Source: an uncultured Clostridia bacterium (GTDB lineage: Bacteria > Bacillota > Clostridia > Christensenellales > UBA1242). Taken from it: a stretch of DNA of 28,086 nt. The position numbers and the translations under genes were made by a program. Below are positions 1 to 6,655 of this stretch, piece by piece. How positions within the stretch are numbered: position 1 is the first letter of the stretch; the number at the start of each line of letters is the position of its first letter. Below the pieces are notes generated by a model, which worked only from the letters and a program-made list of their open reading frames with translations, made no database searches and was not told the origin of the DNA. The stretch spans positions 1 through 28,086 of the forward strand of contig CALWAB010000031.1 in NCBI GenBank assembly GCA_944372745.1, written 5' to 3'.

Positions 1-430
1 CTTGCTTATTGTCTTGTAAAACTCCAATAACAAATTATGTTATGCCCTTTTTTGCTATTTCCTTTATAAATAAATCAAAAAACTTTTTCCCCAGCCCCTT
101 ACGTTGATAATCAGGGGGAATGTACAAACACTGTAAATCGGCATACTTTATGCTTGAGAAATGCTCATATTCGGAAAGATAAGCCCCACTCATAAGTCCA
201 ATTATTTCTCCATTAACTTCTGCAACATAGGAAAAATGATTGGGATTATTTATTTGATACTCAGCAAATCCATTTATCATTTTATTTATACTTTTCTCAC
301 TTTCTCGTCTCTCAAAAACACTTTCGGGGAAAATATTTTTATATGCATAACGCCACACTAAATTCGTTAATTTAATATATTGTTCAGCATCTTCCATTTT
401 TACTTTTCGTATTTTGTATTTTATTTCCAT
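1..430 (-). pseudogene. GNAT-family N-acetyltransferase, interrupted by an in-frame stop; continues past the window edge
   Basis: The reading frame encodes the N-terminal two thirds of a GNAT acetyltransferase: an IRKVKMEDAEQY start, a beta-strand segment with NGEIIGLMSGAYL, and the acetyl-CoA-binding motif A, LYIPPDYQRKGLGKK (Q/RxxGxG/A type). A TAA at 35-37 then stops it after AKKGIT. Reading on in the same frame to the window edge gives FVIGVLQDNKQ, which is what a GNAT fold shows next (the VL.xN..A..FY segment), so one AAA-to-TAA change would explain the break. Start chosen at 430, where GAGGG precedes ATG; an upstream ATG at 445 has no such site. The substrate cannot be told. The homology is clear; the nonsense mutation is read directly, but a base-calling error is possible. 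Confidence 0.75.
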
Positions 431-495
431 ATTAGCCCTCAACATTTTTGTACATTTTTATCTAAAATCACCTATTGATTTCAACGCTTACAATC

Positions 496-869
496 TTACA
501 TCATTCTTTGTCTAGAAATTTCATATAAACACGCTGTTGTAGCACAAGCTACATTTAATGAGTCTACATTTCTATAATAGCCACAAGTTCGCTTACATCT
601 TCTTTATCACTTATTTTACTCATTAAATTTTTAGTCAAACAAAAATTTTGTTTTGATAAAGGCAAAACACTTTTAGCCCAATCAGATAAAGAATTATAAT
701 CGCTATAAATATAATTCACAATTTTCCAATTATTTGAAATTGCATCTTTAATATTTTGAACTCCTTCTACAAAAAACTTTTTTTGTTGTATTCTTTTTGT
801 TCTATTTTCTTTAAGTGCAATTAAATCTTGAAATGTAGCATTTTCCTTCCCAATATTCAATGTTTTCAT
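496..869 (-). pseudogene. SpoU/TrmH-family rRNA 2'-O-methyltransferase remnant with catalytic core deleted
   Basis: The first 101 codons (869-567) resemble the substrate-binding N-terminal domain of TrmH/RlmB-type 2'-O-methyltransferases: a LKENRTKRIQQKKFFVEGVQ segment (the 'RKxR...FlvEG' motif) and an end at SELVAIIEM, where these proteins normally continue into the knotted SpoU domain. Instead there is TAG, and in a shifted frame directly after it (567-496) comes NVDSLNVACATTACLYEISRQ followed by a stop, which matches the extreme C-terminus of SpoU domains (the SLNVxxA motif 3 and last helix). About 120-150 residues of the catalytic domain between these parts are missing. A good ribosome site, AAGGGGAA, and a -10 box still precede the start. 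The intact gene would be about 250 codons. Almost certainly non-functional as a methyltransferase. Confidence 0.8.
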
Positions 870-895
870 TAATCTTCCCCTTAATTTTGTAATTT

Positions 896-904
896 ATTAT
901 AACA
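896..904 (-). promoter_or_regulatory. Extended -10 promoter of the SpoU remnant
   Basis: On the minus strand the sequence reads TGTTATAAT, a perfect -10 hexamer with the TGn extension, about 27 bases before the start codon at 869. No good -35 hexamer is seen 16-18 bases upstream. The promoter seems intact although the gene is broken. Confidence 0.5.
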
Positions 905-1007
905 TACATAATGAAAAATTAGATATTTTTTAACATAAAAACACCTAGCAATTTTAAAATATATATCTAATGTATCATTTGGAAGTATACTTTAAATTAA
1001 TTAATTA

Positions 1008-1044
1008 AATTGTGATACAATTACAGATAAATTGTGGTATAATT
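1008..1044 (+). promoter_or_regulatory. Paired operator-like repeats overlapping an extended -10 promoter
   Basis: Two 15-bp sites, AATTGTGATACAATT (1008-1022) and AATTGTGGTATAATT (1030-1044), differ at two positions and lie 22 bp apart centre to centre, about two helical turns. The first is a perfect inverted repeat (AATTGT/ACAATT around GAT). The second contains the extended -10 box TGGTATAAT (1035-1043) of the operon that starts at 1063. A TetR-type regulator is the second gene of that operon, so autorepression from these sites is the natural reading (inference). A further palindrome, AAGTATACTT, lies at 983-992. Confidence 0.6.
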
Positions 1045-1062
1045 TTTATTAAGGAAATATTA

Positions 1063-1551
1063 ATGGAAATAATATATTTACATCATGGATTTAGACATAA
1101 AGGCAAAGTACTTACTCAAAATGATAAATTGCATCCACTAGGTGAAAAAGAAGCAAAGATAGTTAGCAAATTATTAAAGATTCACCAATTACAAAGCCAC
1201 AGCATTAAAGCGATTTACACTTCACCATATTTGCGTTGTGTGGAAACTGCGAATATTATTAACAAGCATATTAAATTGCCTATAATTGAAGAAACAAATC
1301 TCAATGAAATAGCTAAAGACAAAACGCTTACACAACTTTATGCTAGAACAAAACTTTTCTTATCTTCAATACTCAAAAAATATGAAGATAATGATAGTGT
1401 TATTTGTGTGACAAGCGGATTAAATATTATACCCTTTATTTTTTTGCAATATAATATAATGCCACAAGATGATATGCCTATAATAGGAGTACCTAGTTGC
1501 TCCCCTATTGTTTTTAATATTACTAAAGAAAATTTAAGAAGGTTATTATGA
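1063..1551 (+). CDS. Histidine-phosphatase-superfamily (phosphoglycerate-mutase-fold) protein with altered active site
   Basis: A 162-residue protein of the histidine phosphatase fold. The opening strand and loop read IIYLHHGFRHKG, corresponding to the L.RHG motif but with His in place of the Arg. The second motif, YTSPYLRCVETA (SPxxRxxqTA), is intact. The segment that normally carries the second catalytic His (V.HG) reads VTSGLNIIPF, with Ser instead. The first nucleophilic His is therefore kept, while one phosphate-binding Arg and the second His are lost. Activity may be changed or absent. Start at 1063 is supported by AAGGAA eight bases upstream; an ATG at 1012 lies inside the promoter and would add 17 unlike residues. 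The stop overlaps the next gene's start (ATGA), so it is co-translated with the TetR gene. Fold assignment is firm; function unknown. Confidence 0.75.
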   Translation: MEIIYLHHGFRHKGKVLTQNDKLHPLGEKEAKIVSKLLKIHQLQSHSIKAIYTSPYLRCVETANIINKHIKLPIIEETNLNEIAKDKTLTQLYARTKLFLSSILKKYEDNDSVICVTSGLNIIPFIFLQYNIMPQDDMPIIGVPSCSPIVFNITKENLRRLL

Positions 1552-2045
1552 ACGACTTCCAAAATAATGAATTATCTATAGAAAACAAAATTACTAACGC
1601 TTTATTTTATTTTTTGAACAACAAAAAATATGGAGAAATTTACATAAAAGATATATGCGAAAAAGCAAATATCAATAGAAGTATTTTTTATAAATATTAT
1701 CACAATATTAATGACCTATTTATTAAAACAGAACAAAAATTAGATAACGAACTTATAGAAATGTTAAATAAGAATCTTGGTCTTGATGACATAACCCAAG
1801 CGTTCAAATTTATATACAAGCACAAATCTTTTTATGAAGCATTTTATTTAATTAACTTTGATAGTTATCACGAAATAGGTTTGAATTTTCATTCTCAAAA
1901 CAAATTAAATTACTCAAGTATACCTTATGAAAAAATTTTCTTTATTGGCGGTTTTAAAACTTTAGCAAAACAATGGGTTTTGTTTGGTTGCAAAGAAACT
2001 CCAGAAGAAATGGCTAAAATTATATACAAAAATCATAATATTTAA
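1548..2045 (+). CDS. TetR/AcrR-family transcriptional regulator
   Basis: A 165-residue regulator. The N-terminal 60 residues form the TetR helix-turn-helix: KITNALFYFLNNKKYGEIYIKDICEKANINRSIFYKYYHN contains the usual 'sfy.yf.nk.dL' recognition region. The remaining ligand-binding half, ending in FIGGFKTLAKQWVLFGCKETPEEMAKII, resembles the C-terminal domain of DhaS-type TetR proteins found in Bacillota (family knowledge, moderate). Its ATG overlaps the stop of the phosphatase-like gene, so the two are translationally coupled. The paired inverted-repeat sites at 1008-1044 over the operon promoter are probable targets, which would make it an autorepressor. The ligand is not evident. Confidence 0.88.
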   Translation: MNDFQNNELSIENKITNALFYFLNNKKYGEIYIKDICEKANINRSIFYKYYHNINDLFIKTEQKLDNELIEMLNKNLGLDDITQAFKFIYKHKSFYEAFYLINFDSYHEIGLNFHSQNKLNYSSIPYEKIFFIGGFKTLAKQWVLFGCKETPEEMAKIIYKNHNI

Positions 2046-2066
2046 TAAATCAAAAAGGAGCAAAAT

Positions 2067-2351
2067 ATGATACACTCACTCGCTGGCGGAGATATGCGTT
2101 TTAATAATTTATACGATATAATTAAAGTAGAAATACTTGAAGGAATGAATCAAGGAGATAAAAATTGGTTCTTAGGAAATGCTAGTCTTAACTTAAAAGA
2201 TGGCGACATAGTTATAGTTCCATTAGGGAGAAATGAAACTTTTACTAAAGCAAAAGTATTAAGAGTAGATAAGAATGTCCCAGAACATAATTTCCCTATT
2301 CCTATAAAAAGAATGAAAGAAGTTATTAGAAAAGTTGATAATGAACTATAA
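2067..2351 (+). CDS. 94-residue protein of unknown function (beta-rich, IHSLAGGD start)
   Basis: A small soluble protein with no signal peptide or membrane segment. It begins IHSLAGGDMRFNNLYDIIKVE and has a central DGDIVIVPLGRNETFTKAKVLRV stretch that looks like a small beta-barrel, similar in feel to the N-terminal 3'-end-binding domain of PriA ('vlVPfG...G.V..v'). That resemblance is weak and only suggestive. It ends with a basic helix, PIKRMKEVIRKVDNE. An AAAAAGGAG ribosome site precedes the start and the gene lies 21 bases behind the TetR gene, so it is probably the third gene of the operon. A bidirectional terminator follows at 2413-2442. Confidence 0.7.
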   Translation: MIHSLAGGDMRFNNLYDIIKVEILEGMNQGDKNWFLGNASLNLKDGDIVIVPLGRNETFTKAKVLRVDKNVPEHNFPIPIKRMKEVIRKVDNEL

Positions 2352-2412
2352 ATTATAGTAACATAATTTTTAACTAAATTAAAATGATAACAAAGTTTTC
2401 TCTTGTTATTAA

Positions 2413-2442
2413 AAAAAGATAACTCTATATGTTATCTTTTTT
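2413..2442. terminator. Bidirectional intrinsic terminator between converging genes
   Basis: The stem GATAAC/GTTATC (2418-2423 with 2431-2436), extended by A-T pairs, has a 7-base loop, six T's on the plus strand after it, and a matching A-run before it, which gives T's on the minus strand. It serves the TetR operon (plus) and the YfcE gene (minus), whose stop codon lies in the T-run. A weaker hairpin, ATAACAA/TTGTTAT, sits just upstream at 2387-2409. Confidence 0.8.
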
Positions 2443-2917
2443 AAAATACTTGATAAATTTTAGTTGTAACTAATCCATCGTCATCAATAATTATCATACC
2501 AAATGTATTATTTTTAAGCATTCCTTTCCCTACGCTACCCGGATTTAATATGATAGTTCCATTTTCTAATTGTGTTTGAAATGATATGTGGGTATGACCA
2601 AAGACCGCTATGTCTGCCTTTAGTTCATCTGCCTTTTGAAATAATTTATTCATCCCCATTTTTACTCCATATTTATGACCGTGAGTCATAAATATTTTTT
2701 TACCACTAATTTCTATGAGCATATCATCATCAAAATTTATATCACCATCACCATTCCCTTTGACAATAAATAACTTGTTTTTTAATGGCTTAGCAAAATT
2801 TAAAATATCTGCTACATAATCCCCTAGAAATAACACATAATCGTATTCTATTTCACTTAATACTCGTTTAAGATTGCCCAAATTTTTATGGGAATCAGAT
2901 AATACTAATATTCTCAT
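2441..2917 (-). CDS. YfcE/MJ0936-type metallophosphodiesterase
   Basis: A 158-residue calcineurin-like phosphoesterase. The metal-binding motifs appear in the expected order: LSDSHKN (DxH) at residues 6-12, FLGDYV (GD) near 30, VKGNGDGD (GNxD, with Gly-Asn retained and the usual Cys-Asp replaced by Gly-Asp) near 53, THGHKYG (GH) near 78, and VFGHTHIS (GHTH) near 105, ending with NPGSVGKGM. Length is normal for the family, whose members hydrolyse phosphodiesters in the cytoplasm; the natural substrate is usually unknown. It follows the small membrane-protein gene by 16 bases and probably shares its promoter at 3186-3214. Confidence 0.9.
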   Translation of the reverse strand: MRILVLSDSHKNLGNLKRVLSEIEYDYVLFLGDYVADILNFAKPLKNKLFIVKGNGDGDINFDDDMLIEISGKKIFMTHGHKYGVKMGMNKLFQKADELKADIAVFGHTHISFQTQLENGTIILNPGSVGKGMLKNNTFGMIIIDDDGLVTTKIYQVF

Positions 2918-2933
2918 ACATAAACCTCATTCT

Positions 2934-3167
2934 TTACCAATAAATAATGTACAATATCATAATGGCAAAGAACAATATACTCAATAATATCATACCAGTT
3001 TTGAATGGTATTGATTTTTTATCTTTTGTTACAATGGATTTTGCAAAACACAAACATCCTAATGCAAAAGTTACTAAACATATTATAGCTTTCCAAAAAT
3101 CTGGTAAACTTCTAATCAATTCATTGACTAAATTATTCCACACATCCAACATCAATGAGATATTCAT
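2934..3167 (-). CDS. Small membrane protein, two predicted transmembrane helices
   Basis: A 77-residue protein not recognised as a named family. Two hydrophobic segments, roughly residues 25-44 (FWKAIICLVTFALGCLCFAK) and 55-76 (FKTGMILLSILFFAIMILYI), are joined by a short basic loop (VTKDKKS), so a hairpin with both ends on the same side is expected. A strong TTGGAGGAAAG ribosome site lies just before the start, and a consensus promoter sits 19 bases further up. This makes it a real gene rather than a shadow of the 78-codon open frame on the other strand, which has no such signals. It is the first gene of a two-gene unit with the YfcE phosphodiesterase. Confidence 0.7.
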   Translation of the reverse strand: MNISLMLDVWNNLVNELIRSLPDFWKAIICLVTFALGCLCFAKSIVTKDKKSIPFKTGMILLSILFFAIMILYIIYW

Positions 3168-3185
3168 CGCTTTCCTCCAATGAAC

Positions 3186-3214
3186 ATTATATATTATGTT
3201 TTATCATTTGTCAA
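3186..3214 (-). promoter_or_regulatory. Consensus sigma-A promoter for the small membrane protein and YfcE genes
   Basis: On the minus strand TTGACA (3214-3209), a 17-base spacer and TATAAT (3191-3186) match both hexamers perfectly. Transcription would start near 3179, a short distance before the ribosome site of the gene that starts at 3167. It overlaps the short gap after gpmI, where no terminator is seen, so glycolytic read-through may also reach these genes. Confidence 0.85.
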
Positions 3215-3219
3215 GGTCT

Positions 3220-4734
3220 TTAATCTTTTAGCATACTTTCACTAGTCATTTCTTTAGGCTTTTCTATTCCCATTATTCCTAATATTGTTGGTGCAATATT
3301 AGACAAAGCATAATGCCCTTCTTTTAATTTTACATTTTTATCACACACTATAAATGGTACTGGATTTAATGTGTGTGCGGTAACTATTTGACCTTTTTCA
3401 TTAATCATACATTCTGCATTACCATGGTCGGCTGTTATTAAAATGGTATAGTTTTGTCTATTGTCATACATTCTCTTCAACGCACTATCGACAGTTTTAA
3501 CGGCAATTTTAGTAGCTTCTAAATTACCTGTATGCCCCACCATATCTCCATTAGCAAAATTTAAAACTATTAAATCAAATTTACCATCTTTCATCGCTTC
3601 TATCGCACTGTCTGCAATTTTGTTGGCTTGCATTTGTGGTTTTAAATCAAATGTAGCAATATTATCAGACGGATGCAAAATGCGTTCTTCGTTCTTATAA
3701 GGCTTTTCTTTTAAACCATTTAAAAAGTATGTAACATGAGCATATTTCGTAGTTTCGGCAATTTTTAAAACCTTATAATTAGCTTTAGTAACAACTTCTG
3801 TTAAATTATGCTTGATTATTTTTTGAGAAAATACACAAGTGACGCCTAAATTAGCTAAATCATCACTATAACTTGTCATAGTTACCAATTTATAGGTGTT
3901 TTCTATTTTAAATTTATCAAATTGAGAATCAACTAATGCAAAAGACAATTGTCTAGCCCTATCCGCACGGAAATTCGTAAAAATACAATAATCACCTTTT
4001 TTTAACCCATTATATGTATTTAAAACTAATGGTTTTATAAATTCGTCTGTTTCACCACTATTAATTTTTTCTTGAACGCTTTCTAAAATATTATCTGTTT
4101 TTTGTCCTTGTCCAAGCACTATTGCTTCATAGGCAAGTTTCGTTCGATCATAATGCTGTTCTCTATCCATTGCATAATAGCGACCTATTACAGTAACTAT
4201 TTCACCTAATTTAATTTCTTTCAACGCATTTTGTAATTCTATAATATACTTATCAGCTATATTTGGAAGCGTATCTCTCCCATCTGTTATGGCGTGCAAA
4301 TATAAGCGTTTTATTCCATTATCTTTTGCCATTTTAACTAAGGCTATTATGTGTGCTAAACTTCCGTGAACACCGCCGTCCGATACTATGCCAATTATAT
4401 GTAAAGCTTTACGCTTAGATTTTACTTCACTAAACATATTCAACAGTACTTTATTTTTATAAAATGAACCGTTATTTATTGCTTGATTTATTGTCAATAG
4501 TTCTTGTAATGCTACTCGACCTGCACCTATATTTTGATGTCCTACTTCACTATTGCCTATTTGTCCTTGTGGCAAACCCACATCTTCTCCTGAAGCACCT
4601 AATAAGACATTAGGAAATTTTTTCAAGGCTTTATTTAAAAATTTGGGCTTTGCCAATCTAACTGCATTTCCTTTTTTTTGATTGCTGATACCTATTCCGT
4701 CCATAATAGCCAATAAGACTTTTTTATGTTCCAT
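3220..4734 (-). CDS. gpmI: 2,3-bisphosphoglycerate-independent phosphoglycerate mutase
   Basis: A 504-residue cytoplasmic enzyme that interconverts 3- and 2-phosphoglycerate in glycolysis. It belongs to the alkaline-phosphatase superfamily and uses two Mn ions and a serine nucleophile. Visible: MDGIG at 11-15 (metal Asp), GQIGNSEVGHQNIGAGR with the catalytic Ser at residue 62, AITDGRDT (substrate-binding loop), RYYAMDREQHYDRT, FTNFRADRARQL (Arg pair), NFANGDMVGHTG and ITADHGNAE (metal ligands). Length is that of the standard GpmI family (about 510). It starts 11 bases after tpiA with a GGGG-type ribosome site, the last of four co-directional genes beginning with the transporter at 8290. Eno is not adjacent. 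Confidence 0.97.
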   Translation of the reverse strand: MEHKKVLLAIMDGIGISNQKKGNAVRLAKPKFLNKALKKFPNVLLGASGEDVGLPQGQIGNSEVGHQNIGAGRVALQELLTINQAINNGSFYKNKVLLNMFSEVKSKRKALHIIGIVSDGGVHGSLAHIIALVKMAKDNGIKRLYLHAITDGRDTLPNIADKYIIELQNALKEIKLGEIVTVIGRYYAMDREQHYDRTKLAYEAIVLGQGQKTDNILESVQEKINSGETDEFIKPLVLNTYNGLKKGDYCIFTNFRADRARQLSFALVDSQFDKFKIENTYKLVTMTSYSDDLANLGVTCVFSQKIIKHNLTEVVTKANYKVLKIAETTKYAHVTYFLNGLKEKPYKNEERILHPSDNIATFDLKPQMQANKIADSAIEAMKDGKFDLIVLNFANGDMVGHTGNLEATKIAVKTVDSALKRMYDNRQNYTILITADHGNAECMINEKGQIVTAHTLNPVPFIVCDKNVKLKEGHYALSNIAPTILGIMGIEKPKEMTSESMLKD

Positions 4735-4745
4735 ATTTACCCCAA

Positions 4746-5447
4746 CTATGCTTTGATTAATTCATAAAATTCTTGAGCATTAAGACTTGCTCCGCCTACT
4801 AAAAATCCACTTAAACCACTTATTGATTTAAAACTGCCTACATTGGATGCTTTTACACTTCCGCCATAGAGAATTGGCATTTTTACTTTATAGTTTTCTT
4901 CCAAAAGGTTGTTTATAAATTTTACCATTTCTTCAATATCTTTAGGTTCTGCTGTCACACCAGTCCCAATAGCCCAAACTGGTTCATAGGCAATTACTAT
5001 GTTTTGATAATTAGATACCCCATTAAGTGCGTGTTTAATTTGTGCTTCTATCACTTCTTTCTTATGTTCACGCTCTTCTAATTTTTCTCCAACACATAAT
5101 ACAATTTCGATATCATATTCCTTGGCAAGTTTGATTTTTGATGATATGTCTTCATCCGTTTCGCCAAATATATTGCGTCTTTCACTATGTCCAATAAGCA
5201 CGGACTTCGCACCTAAATTCACCACTTGCTCAATACTAGTCTCACCAGTCAACGCTCCCCATTTGCTTGTAGCAATATTTTGTGCTCCTATATTGAAGTT
5301 TGTTGCATTGACTGAAGTTTGTATAAGTGCAGGCGAAACATAAAAGCAAACTTCATTACCTTTCACATCAAATTCATTAAAATCTTTGAAATATTCATTG
5401 ATATTTTCAACGGTTTTATTCATTTTAAAATTTGCGTAATACTTCAT
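4746..5447 (-). CDS. tpiA: Triosephosphate isomerase
   Basis: Interconverts dihydroxyacetone phosphate and glyceraldehyde 3-phosphate. The 233-residue sequence has ANFKMN at 5-10 with active-site Lys8 (the usual Trp of NWKMN is Phe), IGHSERR with catalytic His87, the catalytic Glu155 in AYEPVWAIGTG, and the phosphate-binding ends LYGGSVKASN and GFLVGGASL. It is shorter than the typical 250 residues, mainly through trimmed loops in the first half, but all catalytic residues are present. It begins only three bases after the pgk stop codon, and a tpiA-gpmI order after pgk is common in Bacillota. Confidence 0.97.
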   Translation of the reverse strand: MKYYANFKMNKTVENINEYFKDFNEFDVKGNEVCFYVSPALIQTSVNATNFNIGAQNIATSKWGALTGETSIEQVVNLGAKSVLIGHSERRNIFGETDEDISSKIKLAKEYDIEIVLCVGEKLEEREHKKEVIEAQIKHALNGVSNYQNIVIAYEPVWAIGTGVTAEPKDIEEMVKFINNLLEENYKVKMPILYGGSVKASNVGSFKSISGLSGFLVGGASLNAQEFYELIKA

Positions 5448-5450
5448 AAA

Positions 5451-6641
5451 TTATTCTTTATCCTTTAAATTTACAATACCTGGCAATTCTTCCCCTTCAA
5501 GCATAGCAAGTGATGCACCACCACCTGTTGAAACGAAATAGAACTGATTTTCTAACCCAAAACTTCTAACAGCTGCAGCACTATCTCCACCACCTACTAC
5601 CATTTGATTAGGGTTGCCTGCCATTGCCTTAGCAACTGCACGCGTTCCCTTAGAGAAGCGCTTATATTCATATACCCCCATTGGTCCATTCCAATAACAT
5701 GTTTTTGCTTGACTTATAATTTTGCTATATAGTTTTATAGTCTTAGGACCTATGTCCATCCCTATTCCATCTTCTGGGAAATGCTCAGATGAACATACAT
5801 CATAATCTGCCAAGAATGAAAATTCTTTTGCTGCCAAATGGTCTATAGGCAAGCACATTTTGACATTTTTATTTTCCGCTTTTTCTAATAGTAATTTAGC
5901 ATATTCTATTTTTGATTCATCCACCTTACTAGCTCCTACATTATAGCCTTGTGCTTTTAAAAATGTATAAGCCATTGCTCCGCCTATCAATAGACAATCA
6001 ACTTTGTCTATAAGATTAGATATAAGTTTTATTTTATCGCTAACTTTTGCACCACCCAAAGCTACTACAAATGGTCTTGGTGGATTTTCAAGTAAATTTG
6101 AGAACACTTCTACTTCTTTTGCCATCAATAATCCACAATATGAAGGAATATATTTAGTTATAGCCGCAATAGAAGCATGTGCTCTGTGTGCTGTTCCAAA
6201 AGCATCATTACAGTAAATATCTGCCAAATCCGCTAATTTTTTAGCAAATGCTTCATCATTTTCTTCTTCTTCTTTGAAAAATCTTATATTCTCTAGCACC
6301 ATCACATCACCATTTTTCATAGTGCGCAACATCTTTTGCATATGTTCAGAAAAAAGTTCTTTTTCAAATAAAATTGGCATATCTAAGACTTCTTTTAGTT
6401 TTTCAACTACAGGCTCTAAAGTAAACTCTGGGTCAACTTTGCCCTTTGGACGCCCTAAATGAGAAACAATTATTACTTTCGCCCCTTTTTCTATAAGAAA
6501 TTTAATTGTAGGTAATGCTTCCAATATTTTTTTATCGTCAGATATTATCCCATTTTTGTTGATAGGTACATTAAAATCTTCTCTCAAAAGAACCCTTGTT
6601 CCTTCTAAATATTTATAATCAGTTATGCTTGCTTTATTCAT
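5451..6641 (-). CDS. pgk: Phosphoglycerate kinase
   Basis: Transfers the phosphate of 1,3-bisphosphoglycerate to ADP in glycolysis. Starting at 6641 (MNKASITDY) it is 396 residues, the normal length. A GGAGAG ribosome site stands before this ATG, whereas the frame also runs seven codons further upstream without one. N-domain signature LLREDFNVPINKNG, the HLGRP substrate loop, RAHAS, ALGGAKVSDKI, and the C-domain nucleotide site with GPMGVYEYKRFSKGT, GGGDSAAAV and STGGGASLAMLEG are all intact. GapA, which often precedes pgk, is absent here; a Na/Pi-cotransporter-like gene lies 14 bases upstream instead. Confidence 0.97.
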   Translation of the reverse strand: MNKASITDYKYLEGTRVLLREDFNVPINKNGIISDDKKILEALPTIKFLIEKGAKVIIVSHLGRPKGKVDPEFTLEPVVEKLKEVLDMPILFEKELFSEHMQKMLRTMKNGDVMVLENIRFFKEEEENDEAFAKKLADLADIYCNDAFGTAHRAHASIAAITKYIPSYCGLLMAKEVEVFSNLLENPPRPFVVALGGAKVSDKIKLISNLIDKVDCLLIGGAMAYTFLKAQGYNVGASKVDESKIEYAKLLLEKAENKNVKMCLPIDHLAAKEFSFLADYDVCSSEHFPEDGIGMDIGPKTIKLYSKIISQAKTCYWNGPMGVYEYKRFSKGTRAVAKAMAGNPNQMVVGGGDSAAAVRSFGLENQFYFVSTGGGASLAMLEGEELPGIVNLKDKE

Positions 6642-6655
6642 AATTACTCTCCTTT

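Noticed and set aside
35..37. Stop-codon reassignment or readthrough as an explanation for the TAA inside the GNAT frame
   Set aside because: TAA ends many intact genes in the window (for example plsX and dus) and TGA also acts as a stop, so the standard code holds.
983..992. Palindrome AAGTATACTT upstream of the TetR operon as an additional operator
   Set aside because: Its sequence is unrelated to the two 15-bp repeats, and short palindromes are common in such AT-rich DNA; kept only as a note.
2387..2436. Four-segment pairing (ATAACAA, TTGTTAT, GATAAC, GTTATC) that looks like an attenuator
   Set aside because: It lies between the 3' ends of converging genes with nothing downstream to regulate, so two neighbouring terminator hairpins explain it better.
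2947..3183. A 78-codon open frame on the plus strand opposite the small membrane protein
   Set aside because: The minus-strand gene has a strong ribosome site and a perfect promoter, the plus-strand frame has neither.
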